Positions 50,201 to 61,926 are shown, counted from the first letter of the stretch. The stretch: 64,000 nt of DNA from Capsicum annuum (GCF_002878395.1 NC_061117.1:223214543-223278542), one strand, 5' to 3'. Notes: generated by a model from the sequence alone, not told the origin. A program made the numbers and translations.

Positions 50201-52333
50201 ACACTCCACTGAAGTCACACCAACCTTCTCCCGGATAGTCTCATTCCGAACTCTATCCCCTCGGGTCAGTCCACACATCCAGCGCAACATTCGCAATTTT
50301 CCTCAGGCTTATCCGTAAAAGTATTTTAGAATAAATTTCTAAACAAACTAAAGAAGCATCTGGTAGACATTGGACCTAGTGAAAGTGTACGGACATGATT
50401 ATGCCTTAATCTCAACTAGTTGGATCACCTGTATGGTTCTTTTGCTTCTACTACTAGAACTCTTAATTAAGCATAAAATAGAATAGTGTTCTTTGATCTT
50501 GGCTAAAATTGAGGCATGCTTTGGGGGGTATGGTCTGTGTACACTCTACCCTCCCCAGACCCCACTATGTGGGAATACACTGGGTATGTTGTTGTTGTTG
50601 TTGCTTTGGGGGGATTCATTGTTTCCAATACCTGGTTGAATGAATAAAATTTGCTTGATTGTCAGCCAGATATGTTGGCTGGACGACCATGTAGCTGCTG
50701 CTATATGGAACTTTTTGATAGAACAGCAGGGGGTGAGTAGGTTGGATACATCCCGAGAGTTTTTGTGCTTTCTAGTTCAAGGCTGTGCATTTTGCTAGGT
50801 TTCCATCGACATAATTTTCATTCTTTCATATGCCTAGTTCTTCTATTTAAGGTTACCAATCAGAAAAGATCTTTTATCTGTTGTTTAGTTTTGACCTAAT
50901 TCTTTTCCTTCCTTTTTGTGCTTGTTTCCAGTTCTGAAATTGATGGGTCGATTGGTGAATCAGATTACCCGAAGGAAAGTGGTTCTAAGAAACGGTAATA
51001 ATTTTTGCCTTTTCTGGACGTTTTTGTGCCGATCCCCATTATTGTTGTCGAATGAAGATGTGGTGCTGCACTCAGTTGTTGGATTTAGTTTAATTTGTGA
51101 CTAGCTGCTTTTTCAAACAATTATTATTTAGATCTGGTGGTGACACATTTCCCGTTCTCTCTTTTTAAGTTTTGAGGTTTTTTTATCCTTTTATCTCTGT
51201 GATTCATTGTTCTAATTATATCTGTCGTATTCTGCTTTTAACTGGCAAAGTTTTGAGAATTTGGAATCCGTTCAACTTATTTATATCTTCTTGTTTTGAG
51301 AGCGCGCATTAGATATTGCTGTGTAACTCAAAAACAGATTTTTAAGGCTCTATTTGAAAGAATCCACTATGCCCTGGCATTCTTCAAGTGCATTAGGTCT
51401 TCAACATCGTGTGATTTGACAGGTTGCACTAGGTCCCACTGATTTATTCCTAATCTTATAATTACAACCCAAAGTTGAACTAATTTGTTGGTGAAGTATT
51501 CGATCTCAGCTCTGTGACCTCAATTATACTGTTGAAAGTCAGATGCCCTTGACCTTTACCTGCGCACAATTTCCGTCTCACCATTTTAGGTAATTGCTGC
51601 AGGGCTAGAGTTGAATCATGTGCTCCAACAAGTTCCAAAGCTTGCAGAGAGAAACTACGGAGAGATAGGCTAAATGACAAGTAACCTCACAATCCATTCT
51701 ATTAGAACTTTTCTTTTTATTTCATGTTAAATTTGCTAAAATTCACCCACTTATCAGGTTCATGGAATTGGGTGCACTCCTTGAGGCCGGCAGACCCCCG
51801 AAAACTGACAAATCTGCTATTCTGGTGGATGCTGTTCGCATGGTGACACAGTTACGCGATGAAGCTCAAAAGTTGAAAGACTCAAATTTGAATCTGCAAG
51901 AAAAGATCAAGGAGTTAAAGGCTAGTATTACTTCCCTCGCAGTGCAATCCTACTTTTTTATCTTGCATATGTCATTTCCATTTTACCAATTTTGGAATGG
52001 TGACGAGACTAGATAGAAATCCACTTTACTCTTCTGCTCCTGAACTTCAAGCGCACGTGTTAACTTGTGTAGGTTGAGAAAACCGAGCTTCGAGATGAGA
52101 AGCAGAGGCTGAAGGCTGAAAAGGAGAAGTTAGAGCAACAACTTAAGACTACTCCTGCACAACCTAGCTTCTTGCCTCCTGGCATACCGGCTGCATTTGC
52201 TGCTCATGGTCAACTTCCTGGAAGCAAGCTGGTGCCGATCATGAGTTACCCTGGTGTTGCAATGTGGCAATTCATGCCTCCTGCTGCTGTTGATACCTCA
52301 CAGGACCACGTGCTCCGTCCTCCAGTTGCTTAA
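47253..52333 (+). CDS. ILR3: ILR3/bHLH105-like transcription factor (bHLH subgroup IVc), 234 aa
   Basis: Subgroup IVc factors act in the nucleus and regulate iron-deficiency and iron-storage genes. Exons: 47253-47392, 50932-50994, 51603-51680, 51758-51920 and 52073-52333. The N-terminus [18 protein letters not shown] matches the ILR3 type. The basic region and helix-loop-helix lie at about 80-130, with DNA-contacting residues in [16 protein letters not shown] leucine zipper follows ([23 protein letters not shown], then exon 5 [20 protein letters not shown]). The C-terminus [13 protein letters not shown]...[11 protein letters not shown] is the family hallmark. The length equals Arabidopsis ILR3 as I remember it (234 aa) if exon 4 ends at 51920 before a GC donor. 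A GT donor 21 bp later would add seven residues. Intron 1 (3.5 kb) is full of retroposons. Confidence 0.92.
47506..47695 (+). mobile_element. tRNA-derived SINE with 18-bp target duplication in bHLH intron 1
   Basis: The A-box region GGAGTAACTGGTAAAGTTG and the B box CGGGTTCAAGCC are followed by a body containing GCAGAAATGCAGAGTAAGGC, and the element ends in a T run. The flanks AATGATATCGTATTCAGT (47488-47505) and AATGATATCATATTCAGT (47696-47713) match at 17 of 18 positions. Confidence 0.92.
47714..48460 (-). repeat. Tandem array of about six RTE/TS retroposon tails
   Basis: Units of about 100-145 bp each hold an AAC-repeat segment, TAGTGTAATCC, CAAAGTGGGGTCTAGGGAGG, a TTTACGTGGACCTTA-like part, GGTAGAGAGGCTGTTTCCGA and CTCAGCTCATATTTATGAAT. 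The tail ends (AAC runs) are near 47790, 47935, 48070, 48195 and 48330, all in the same orientation. Copies differ by many substitutions, so the array is old. Confidence 0.85.
49600..50330 (-). mobile_element. 5'-truncated RTE-type LINE in bHLH intron 1
   Basis: A minus-strand ORF (50296 to 49970) encodes the C-terminal end of a plant RTE reverse transcriptase: [49 protein letters not shown] and [12 protein letters not shown]. It is followed by a 3' UTR and ends in GTT repeats (AAC repeats on the plus strand at 49605-49623). Everything upstream of the RT C-terminus is missing, typical of incomplete target-primed integration. Confidence 0.9.
50505..50605 (+). mobile_element. TS/RTE tail fragment
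   Basis: GTGTACACTCTACCCTCCCC, AGACCCCACTATGTGGGAAT and ACACTGGGTATG are followed by GTT repeats. This is the same 3' end as at 49600-49740, in the opposite orientation, and is truncated. Confidence 0.85.
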
Positions 52334-53107
52334 CTTGTGGAAGCCAAACCCTAAAATGGTTAAATTTACTGCCCGGTTATATTAATCGTCTAGTCAATGT
52401 CCTCCGGTTGTACAAGTTTTGGCTCAACTCCCCTTACTGTACTTGGTGGATGATACTTTGTGACTTTTGAACTTTAATGGATTAAGGTGGCTTTATGTGT
52501 AAAATTTAATAAGCTTAACCAGGAACTCACCTTTACATTTTCTGTTAGATCATCTGGTTCTGTCTTCCTTTGCCTGTGGCTTTGAAGGTTTATGTGCATG
52601 TTGAAATTGTAGAACTTAACAACTTCTACAATCACATAAAAATATATTTTAGGACAATTACTACTAAATTACTAGAAATTTTATGCTTTTAATCGATGAA
52701 ATATTGGCAGTATTTCTAATGTTGAACAGTTACACCTTATAATTCTTATTTTTACCAATTATTAGTGATCACGCCTACTTCCAAAATATTTTTATGGAAA
52801 GAAAAATTTAGGAAATCTAACAATGCCTCTAAAAAGTAAGAAAAAAAAATTAGGAAATCTAACAATGCCTCTAGTAGATTTCTTGATTGTCAAGTACTCT
52901 TGCACTTAAAGGCAACTTTTGTTACTCTTACTAAAATAATTTGACAATAACATATAAAGAGATCAAAAAATTCTTCTAGACTAGTTAATTTATCAGAGAA
53001 TAAATATATGCTTAGCCAACTATTACACAACCAATAAAAATTCTTTACCAATTCCAAAATAAATTCCTAATCCTAAACGTTAAGGGAAAAAACACTCTTT
53101 TTCTCTC
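52334..53107. other. Intergenic between the bHLH gene and the zinc-ribbon gene
   Basis: It contains the bHLH 3' UTR at the left and an imperfect tandem repeat at about 52797-52873 (TAGGAAATCTAACAATGCCT twice). No other feature. Confidence 0.45.
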
Positions 53108-53117
53108 TATATATAAG
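53108..53117 (+). promoter_or_regulatory. TATA box of the zinc-ribbon gene
   Basis: TATATATAAG lies 87 bp upstream of the ATG at 53195, which implies a leader of about 55 nt. It supports the ORF being a transcribed single-exon gene. Confidence 0.6.
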
Positions 53118-53194
53118 TACTTAGTAAAGGTATCTTGTATTAATTCACTTATATAACGAAACTACTATGCCGATTTAATTTGGACGTAGCAACA

Positions 53195-53656
53195 ATGGCC
53201 AAACAAGTAGTATTTCATCAATCATTGATGAAAAAATTACTTGATTTTCTTCCATGCGATTTTCAGTTCAAAGAATCTGATGATCATAACGAAACAACAG
53301 TACAACAAGAAAGTGACACTAAAGTTCAACAAGTACTCAATGTTATGCCACATTATACAATTAGTGACATATCATCATTATGGAATGTTTTGCCAAATTC
53401 AGCTATTCATCGTAACTATGACGGTCGTGCTCGTGTTGGACAGAGAGCTAGTAGTTCAAAAATCGAGAAGAAGAAGTGTCCAAGGTGTAGCAGATGGTGC
53501 AAATATTATGATACAAGAAGTAGTAGTATCGTTATGTGCACTAGTTGTGGCAAGAAGTTCGATCCAAAAGAAGATTCATCCTTCTCAGGTCGAAAATTGG
53601 ATTTGCACAGGAAGAAACAAGATCGTCAAACGTTGCTTCTGGAAGGAGAAACATAG
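53195..53656 (+). CDS. Small zinc-ribbon-like protein of unknown function, 153 aa
   Basis: Single-exon ORF starting at the first ATG, MAKQVVFHQSLMKKLL; an in-frame TTG 15 bp upstream is not needed. The N-terminal half has short hydrophobic helices and an acidic/Gln stretch. The segment DISSLWNVLPNSAIHRN precedes a basic region. Two Cys pairs, CPRC (95-98, with an extra Cys at 102) and CTSC (115-118), are spaced like a four-Cys zinc ribbon. The C-terminus is basic (SGRKLDLHRKKQDRQ). There is no signal peptide or transmembrane segment. It lies alone between the bHLH gene and the MULE, with a TATA box and a normal leader. I do not recognise the family; zinc binding is inferred from Cys spacing only. 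Confidence 0.72.
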   Translation: MAKQVVFHQSLMKKLLDFLPCDFQFKESDDHNETTVQQESDTKVQQVLNVMPHYTISDISSLWNVLPNSAIHRNYDGRARVGQRASSSKIEKKKCPRCSRWCKYYDTRSSSIVMCTSCGKKFDPKEDSSFSGRKLDLHRKKQDRQTLLLEGET

Positions 53657-54966
53657 TCAGTGAATTCAGATCGAGTGTAAATTTTAGTAAGAGTGTTAAT
53701 TTTTCTTGTATACGTAGTGTTTGTTATACGATTTGAGGATTTTGTATTAATAAGTAAGTAGTATTTCTAGTCGTTATTTGATATTTGTAGATACAGTATT
53801 TTTGTGACTCTTCAAGACAAATAATTAATTTTAGCCATTTTTGATTGGTGTTATATGTTATGTATCTTGGCAATGTCTGTTTCTGGAACAAAATAAGTAG
53901 TAGCTGTAAATATCGAAAATTATAATCTTGTTAAGGTTCTTGGAGGCTACTCCCTCTTATGTTCGAGAAAACAAAATTATACCCGCATATTCTTTATCAA
54001 TAAATATTATTATGTTTCTTCGTATTTTGTTTGTGATGGTAGTTTATTATTCATCATTATAAAATTTTGTTGTAAACATTAGGTTTTTAATTAGTTTCTT
54101 GAATGATTGAAATTTTGATATCATATGATCGTTGAATAAGAATATGTTCCAATTACGTACATTTAATTAGAGAAATAACGTTACCAGTGGCAGTTATAAG
54201 GAGAATGAACATATTTTTTGAAACCTCAAATTCCATATGAAGAAACTAGGGCCTTTATGCCAAAAAGATTTTTTATCCAAACTATTTTGTCAAATACCCA
54301 CAGGTTTTAAATTTTTTGCCAAATACCCACTTAATTCCACCTCACCACCAACTTTTCCAACTTAACAATTTCAGCCCCAACCTTTATAATAATTCACTTT
54401 AACCCAATACTTCCAACTTAATAAATTCACCCACAAGTTTCTAATAATACACTTCAACCCACTCCATCATCCACCACTATATATATATAAAAATAATATC
54501 TAGGTTTCCAAAAATATTAAAAAAAATAATTTCAAAAGCTAAAAATAGAAAGTGGTTATTTTTTCCACCAAAAAGCTCCGATTCCGGCCACTTTTCCGGC
54601 GTTATTTTCCGGCGATCAGCTGTAAATTAGTCCACAAACATCATAAGCTTGTCCATTGCATCCATTGTTACCCCATTTGTTTCCTATCTTCTCAAACACA
54701 CTTTCCACCATTGTTAAAAAGCTTTAAATCATTCACATTACTCAAAACCACTTTAGAAAGTGCATTACAGCAGCTCAGGCGACTCCAAGTTCATTTTTTT
54801 ATTCCATAAACCCAACAATCATTGATTACAAGCAATATTTGCAATTTCAAGTATTTGTACGAAAATCTACGCAGTCATAGACCCGTCCTCGCCAGTCATC
54901 AATCGTGCATACAACACGACATAGACCATAAGCATAATCTACCATCGACCGAAGCTTAATTCTAGG

Positions 54967-57247
54967 ATGTCTATTGCAGAATTTGTTCTGGTTTCTGGTG
55001 ATTTCATAGGAGAATGGGTGGAGACTTTGAAATGTTGGAAATGGAGATCATTTACCAAGGTGACAATTCCCATTCCTGTTCGCCGCAACAGTTCGTACGA
55101 CGAATTTATTGCAAGCGTAATGTAGAGCGGGGATCTAGATTGCACGCCGAGCGACGTGGTGATTAGTTATGTAATGCATTCGAGGGAAACGGTGAATCCT
55201 ACGATGATGTACGTGTGCTGACGTACATAATAGATGCTGATGCAAATGACTTTAGGTTAATTTTGAGGATAAATATGGTTGAGAGGTCCTTTGAAGGATC
55301 GCTGAATTCATCAGCACCCCCACCGCGGCGCCCACCAGTCGACGATGATTTGATCGACGACGATTTGAATGATTACGAGAACGATATCGATGATACAATT
55401 AATATGAAAGACTATTCTATGCATATGGAAGACTTTTCATCAGACTCGCAAGATGATGAAGAAGACCGTGAAACGGAATCACAAGCAGGACACTCCTTCA
55501 TCGACGAAACTAATTTCTGTTGTGGTCAAACATTCGCCGATAAAAAAGAGCTAAAAATGCAACTAGACGCAACAGCGGTGAGGCAGTCTTTTGATTATTA
55601 TATGGAGAAGAGCTGCATGAAATTGATGAAGGCGTCATGCTTATCTCGTGGTTGTGGCTGACTGTTGCGGGCAAAAAAGTACGATACCTCGGACAGATTT
55701 CTCATATACAAGTATGTCGGATGCACACGTGCGGCGTTGAAAACGCCATCCCCAGGCACAAAAAAGTCTCATCCAAATTGATTGTTTCAGTATGCATAAA
55801 TCATTTTCGGGATGGTAAGGGTTCAAGCATAAGAGAAATTCAAAGAATTGTATTTAAGGAGTTGCGTTGCAACGCAAGCTATTGGATGTGTTGGAAAGGA
55901 AGTGTAATTGCATAGAACATCATTCGCGGGACACCAGAGCACTGATATGCTTGCTTGCCGACTTTTTCCCACATGGTGGAGTTATTGAATCCCGGGTCTT
56001 CTTGCTCTATCATGGTAAACCGGATGGATGGATCGTTCGTTTACTACTTCTTAGCATTCGGAGCTTGCATACGAGGATATGCCCACATGAGAAAGGTAAT
56101 TGCCGTCGATGGCACACATTTGTATGGCAAGTACGGGGGTGTTCTGCTGAGCGCCGTTGCACAGGACACCGAAAATCATATATTTCCGATTGACTTTTGT
56201 GTCGTCGATAAAGAGAACGATGCTTCTTGGACCTTCTTCTTCCAGAAGCTGAAGTCTATTATAGAAGATAAACCAGATCTATATGTCATCTCCGACAAGC
56301 ATATTAGCATCACTAATGCCTTCTCCCATGTATACAGTCGTGCACATTACGGACTTTGCATGAGGCACCTTGCTGAAAATCTTTGCGTAAATCAACACTG
56401 CGGAGAACATATTTATCTATTCTACGCCGCGACAAAGGCTTATTCCTTTGATGAGTTTAGAGATAATTTTGTGGAATTGAAGAGTAAATGCCCCGAGGCA
56501 GCTCATGTCCTTGAAAATGTGCTTGGTTTTAAAAAATGGAGTAGAGCACACTTTCTGGGCAATAGGTACAATGTGATGACCACAAACATCGTCGAGTCGC
56601 TCAACTCGATTTTGATGGATGAACGGGAGTACCCCGTGTCGTACATATTCAATTCAATTGCTAAAAAATGTGGTGAAAAGTTTAGGGAGCGGCATGCATT
56701 TGTCGGTGGTAGAGAGAATATATTTATGCCTTCTGCGAAAAGGATCCTAAGGGATAATAAGAGTGTGAGCGATTCCTTGTATGTGGGTAATCCAAATAGG
56801 GTTCTCAACGAGTATACGGTGTTCGGCAATGGCGTTACTGCCAAAGTTAATCTCTTGGAGAGGAGCTGTTCTTGTCGGAAATTTGACTTGGTAAAAATGC
56901 CGTGCGAACACGCAATGACAGCTTTACGAGCAAAGTACGGCGATGGCGAAGATTATGGTAACTCCATCTACGACTACTCTTCGCCAATTTATAAAGCTGA
57001 AAGTTACCTCCTCGCATATTCGGAAGCAATTAATGTGGTCCCTCCGGAGGTTGAATGGACTGTGCCACAGGAATTGGTAGACACCAAAATTTCTCCACCC
57101 CCATACGATCCCAAACTCAGAAGGAAGAAAGTCAAATGCACTAAGGGCGTCGGTGAGACATTCAAGTCCAAAAGGAGGAATAAGTGTTCAATATGCAAGA
57201 AATCCGGACACAAAAGAACCACGTGTAGAATGGGCATCAAATCATAA
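54967..57247 (+). pseudogene. MuDR-type transposase of the MULE, disrupted at the 5' side
   Basis: The reading begins at ATG 54967 (MSIAEFVLVSGDFIGEWVE), the usual start style of plant MuDR transposases. It is interrupted by TAG 55123-55125 and TGA 55219-55221. The second part (55215-55661) has an acidic linker and the MuDR DNA-binding domain (GQTFADKKELKMQLDATAV), then shifts frame near 55650 and again before 55955. The rest is one open frame of 430 codons to 57247. It has the DDE-type core (VIAVDGTHLYGKYGG, YVISDKHISITNAF, TTNIVESLNS), a SWIM zinc finger (CSCRKFDLVKMPCEH) and a C-terminal CCHC knuckle (CSICKKSGHKRTTC). The catalytic part looks better preserved than the N-terminus. Confidence 0.92.
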
Positions 57248-57750
57248 ATAGGCCTTTTTTAGCTTCAGTTGTAAAGCTACTGTTTTGGGGGATGAATGTG
57301 CATTTCTGTAGATTTTAACGTTCAGTTATTATCGACCTAAAGTTTTGTCTACAATAGACTATCTATAGTCTACGGTATATATGATATATGGTCTATAAAA
57401 TATTAGATATTTATTATATTATTGCTGATCTAACACGTTATGTTGCTCATTTACCCGGCTTATCTCTCCAATCGATGCAATGAATCATTATTTCCCTTGT
57501 TTCCCGTTCCCATTTATTAAAAAGCTGCACAAAACATCTCTTCACGAGGAAAAACAACTGGTATACGCATACGAAACGTTTTCTCTTTTCAGACACGTCG
57601 ACCTACCATTAGGTGGATATATGAACAGACGCAATCTACAGGTCTATAAGTACAGGCCCTCTTTCTACGCAACCCTTCAGTTTTTCCTAAATCGAAAATA
57701 TCAGAAATTGTCTCTTCTTCTTCTTCTTCTTCTTTACCCAAATCAAAAAA

Positions 57751-57999
57751 ATGCCTCCAAGAAGGATACCCCTGCGCCCCATCAGACGTGTTCCTCTGAG
57801 GCACTACGACCTCCTCCTCCTAAGGAATGATTTGGACCAGTTTTTCTACGGGCTGGGTCAAGACCGCATCTACCTGGAGCGGGAGCTCCGTCGAATTGCT
57901 CGTTTCTTGAGGGCAATTCTGGAAAGGCTCGGAATGGAAGACCCTGACTACATAACCACCCCCCTCCCCCCCCTCCCCCATCCTCATAATTTAGTTTAA
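57751..57999 (+). CDS. Small Arg-rich ORF inside the MULE, 82 aa
   Basis: The protein starts MPPRRIPLRPIRRVPLRHYD, continues with a Leu/Arg-rich probably helical part (YLERELRRIARFLRAILERL) and ends in a Pro-rich tail. A TCT-rich leader precedes the ATG. It is oriented like the transposase and lies 500 bp downstream of it. I do not recognise it; it may be an accessory gene of this MULE family or chance. Confidence 0.4.
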   Translation: MPPRRIPLRPIRRVPLRHYDLLLLRNDLDQFFYGLGQDRIYLERELRRIARFLRAILERLGMEDPDYITTPLPPLPHPHNLV

Positions 58000-58995
58000 A
58001 TGTTTTATTTTAGTATATGTTTGTAAGTTTTTTTGATTTGTTCATTGCTGAAGAAGCTTTCTATGTAGGATCTTGTTAGAAGAAAGCTTCTTCCATTTTT
58101 CCCTTTTTGATGTAAATTTTATTATGTAATGTAATAAACAATTTTAATACAACTATGTTTCAGTTTCTTTTAACATTGTGTGTTTGACATCTTTGTTCTG
58201 ATCCCTTGTTTGAAAACTTGAATCAAATATGTCTGCATTTTCAAGTTACAGTATTGTGGCTTGACTAATTTCCTGAACAGTAAAATCTAATGGTTAGATT
58301 TTATATAAAGTATTTCGTCGACTATACATATTAGTCGATCATAGATTACATGAATCGATGGATCATCGGGTAAATTAAAACAAATAATAACAAATCTTTA
58401 AAAAATAATTTAATTTTAAAAGATTTAAACAGATTATCACATGTTATGTGGCTGGTGGAAGAAAATAATTAAATTAAAAATGATTCAAATAGAAAATCAC
58501 ACGTTTTGGGAATTATGAAAGACAATTATTAAATTAAAAAAAAATTAAATAAATATTAGTAACATGTATTTTGGGCTGGTGGAAGAAAATAATTAAATAT
58601 AATATGATTTAAATGGAAAATCACATGTTTTATGGCTGGTGGAAGAAAATAATTTAATTTAAAAGGATTTAAATAGATGATGTTGGACTAGTGGTGACAC
58701 TTAATAGACCGTCGTATATCATGCACTATATCCTCCATCGATCAGTCTGGTATATCATAGACTTTCACATTTATTATCGCATCCACTGATATCATTATTA
58801 TGCGTAGACCATGGTGATCTATGTACACAGTTATAGACCATTACTTGGATGTAGTTAAAAAGTGATTAAATAAATTATAAATAAATGTGGTGTGAATTTC
58901 TACACATGTTAAGAAGTGTAAACAAGTCACATAATCATATTAGAGCTTGTATAAATTAGGGAGGGTGAATTAAGAAGTGTGTGGATGGGTAGTGG
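58000..58995. other. AT-rich non-coding part of the MULE
   Basis: It holds short repeated segments around GGCTGGTGGAAGAAAATAAT (58450, 58573 and 58635) and TTAAATAGA/AAAATCACATGTT variants, forming an irregular repeat array at 58380-58680. No ORF of interest. Confidence 0.5.
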
Positions 58996-59190
58996 TTGAA
59001 TGCTCAATATCGTAAGAGTAATTTTTCTCAAAGCACAAGGGATCACTTTAAACTATTGCTACATGACACCCAAATAGAGAGGGATCAACTAAAACAAAAA
59101 TTGATTTTGGCCGAAGAAAGAGAGAATGTCCTAAAAATGATGTTATGTGCTATAATGCTAGTATTCGTTCTTTGGAAAAGTGTAACATGA
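58996..59190 (+). CDS. Small coiled-coil/membrane ORF inside the MULE, 64 aa
   Basis: The ORF reads MNAQYRKSNFSQSTRDHFKL, then a charged helix (DTQIERDQLKQKLILAEERE) and a hydrophobic C-terminal segment (MMLCAIMLVFVLW). The composition is protein-like, but no partner or family is recognised. It could be a downstream exon of the ORF at 57751. Confidence 0.3.
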   Translation: MNAQYRKSNFSQSTRDHFKLLLHDTQIERDQLKQKLILAEERENVLKMMLCAIMLVFVLWKSVT

Positions 59191-59596
59191 ATGTAGTGAT
59201 ATTGAATAAATAATAATAGTTCTACTTTTGTATAATGTTAAATACTATTTCTGATAGAACCATAGTCGATTAAACAACACGTCAACTTAAATTCGACCAG
59301 CAGGGTAATGATAGACTATGCATATGGTGTATGGAATATTAAGTATGCATTCTATGATATCAAGCATACAATGTACCAACTATGACCACACCTTGCATAT
59401 TCAAATTCCATGCCACAAATCAGTTTGATAGAAACAGATTCAGCTCAGAATCATAACAAGTTTCATAAAATAAAAGAATAATTGTCATATCCTACCACCA
59501 GATCCTTCAAACTTCATATTTGTGAAATAAAAAAAAAATGCCATATCCTAACAACTCATCATTTAACAACAAATTAAACATCTTAGCATTTAAATG

Positions 59597-61926
59597 TCTC
59601 TTTCCCTAAGTTCCTCATCAACACAAGTGTTATTATTGATTTCATCAACAATGCCCATGACCACATCTGTTTGGACAGCTTCAACTTTTTTTTTCTCAAC
59701 AATTGCAGTTGCTTCTTCATTCTCACCTTCTTCTCCTTCTTTTTCAGCATGTGCATCAGCTGCTGCTTCTTCAATTTCCTTTTCTTCCACACCTTCTTTT
59801 CTTACTTCACTTGCAGCAACTGTTTCTTCCCCAGCTTCAGCAGCTGTTTCTTCCTCAGCTTCTTCTTTTCGCTCACCTACTGATTCTTGCTCAACTTCTT
59901 CTTTGTCAGCTTCTTCTTCAATAGTTTTTCCTTTTTCCGCGCCTCCTTGTTCATCTGCTGCTGCTTCTTCTTCTGCTGCTGCTGCTGCTACTTTTCCACC
60001 TTCTTCTTGGCTCTTATCTTCTTCACCATCCTTCTTTTCTTCTTCTTTTTTCTCTTCTACCACAACAACGGCCAACTCATCCATTTTGCTCTTTTTTTTC
60101 TCCTTCTTCATTCCTCTCTGATTCATGCATATGCACTATTTCATAATATTACAAAGTGTTACTGATATTTAAAGCTGAATATTCATTAACAACATCAATT
60201 AATGAATGAATTTACCTCGCTCATATTGTCGCTCATCATTTTTCTTTTTCTTCATTCTTTTCTCTTTGATATAGGCAGCAATATCCAACACCGCTTCCTC
60301 AAGAGCAGCCACACTCTTATGAAGATCCCCGGGGGATGAGATTCACGCTGCATCTTTGGAGGTGCTCAGAGAATCATCATCACCAACGCGTACTCCAACA
60401 GGGTTGCCACCCAAATCCCCGTCATCATCACTGTCCTCATTTGAAGTGAGGACAGTCACCCCTTCTAACTCTTTCTTTAAGCCATCGAGGACGTTATTCT
60501 TCACCTCGTCCGTATATGGCTCAAACGTAATCATGTAATCCATCTTCGTCTCACGAACAGTAGGGATGATGTACGGGTGCACGTTCTACCAAATATAAAT
60601 TAAAAATTACATAACATTCGATAAAACGGTACTATTATTGCATTATAGAAATAAGTTCATACCTCGGTACCTTTTCCTTTATACTTGAATGGGTCGTCTT
60701 CGATTATCTTGTCGCTTTTTGAAGTGTGACATCTGAGGATACTGGGGATGGATAAGGGCTCATCCATTAATTTTCCAGCAAATTCTCCAAGATGAGGAAA
60801 GGCCTCATAGATCCAAATCTGTAAGCAGTACAGCAGTGAAAAAAATAATTATGAGTCTATGACATAGAATAAATAAAATGATAATCTACGATAAACTCAC
60901 TAAAGGTTTATGGTAGATACCATGAATGCCCAGGGAAATCCGAATAGAGCATAGGATGCCTTCTGCTTCTCATCAAATACTTCATTCTGCTTCTTCAGGT
61001 CACTTTTCTTCTTCAGATAGTCCATGGTCAGTTGAAATGTCTTTTTCCCCCACGGATACTTCTCGAAGAAACTCAAAGAGTCGACCATTCGAATCAGTTT
61101 TGTATCGACAACCTTCGTCGAATCTTTTGCAAGCAACATGGTGTGCAAGAACCACAGTAGACAACACTTGAACTTCTGGTCCTCGTTCAGCTTATTCCCT
61201 CTGATCAGGTGTAACAAGTTGGCCGCCGTGATGTTTTTATTTTTTTTCACCTTAAAACAAAAATTGTTCCTTTTTGCTAACACCTTCTTCATTTTTGATT
61301 CACTGGGTATGATGAGCAGTTCAGCCCCATGATCAAACAAAACTCTTTCAAGCCAAAACAGGCAGGCTTGTCGTTAACGCAGAACTACATTTCATGACGC
61401 ATCTTATCGTTCTTAACTCGTCGCAACAACAAATAATGGACCAACTGTCCATTGAACTTGAGATGTTCCAGCAGGTTTCTCAGGTGTCCAAAACAGGACC
61501 GCTTGGATCTTTTCTTCAATTCTTGGTCGACAAGAATTTGCTTAAATTCTCGATAAGCAGTCATTCTTGATCTGATCTATATCTTTGTCGGGAAAGATCC
61601 GACCTTGTCAATTATCGTTCGAAGGTCATACCGCTCCACGGAAATGCACCTTGAAAGATATGGCATGGACAACGAATCATTATCCCCATCATCACTATTA
61701 CTCCCACTTCCCTCGCACTCTTCACTGTCACCACTGACACTCCGCTTGGCAACATCTTCACTAGAATCGACGTAGTCACTTATCTCCTTTAACTCCAAAT
61801 CTGATCGAACACCGACTCTTCAATTTTCTTTCCTTTTGACACTTTTTCAACTGTCGCAGCTCTTCTTTTTCTACTACTACCAGCGGTATCGTCTTTCTGT
61901 TTAGGAATAACATTTTTTCTACCCAT
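59597..61926 (-). pseudogene. DUF1985-type gene of the MULE, multi-exon and frame-disrupted
   Basis: It begins at ATG 61926 (MGRKNVIPKQKDDTAGSSRK) and the frame breaks near 61800. The DUF1985-like region runs from about 61480 to 60900: FGLKEFCLIMGLNC, a frame shift, then LLWFLHTMLLAKDS, MVDSLSFFEKYPWG and ALFGFPWAFM. Further exons follow after a splice at about 60824 (IWIYEAFPHLGEFAGKLMDE) and at about 60585 (NVHPYIIPTVRETKMDYMIT), with an in-frame TGA near 60343-60345. The last part (60126-59597) is a Glu/Ala-rich low-complexity tail. DUF1985 genes are often carried by plant MULEs, usually fused to a Ulp1-like protease. No protease domain is visible here. Confidence 0.75.

Noticed and set aside
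56503..56844. Minus-strand ORF of 113 codons
   Set aside because: It is a shadow of the MULE transposase frame.
59594..60121. Plus-strand Ser/Phe-rich ORFs
   Set aside because: They are the antisense of the Glu/Ala-rich tail of the minus-strand DUF1985 gene.
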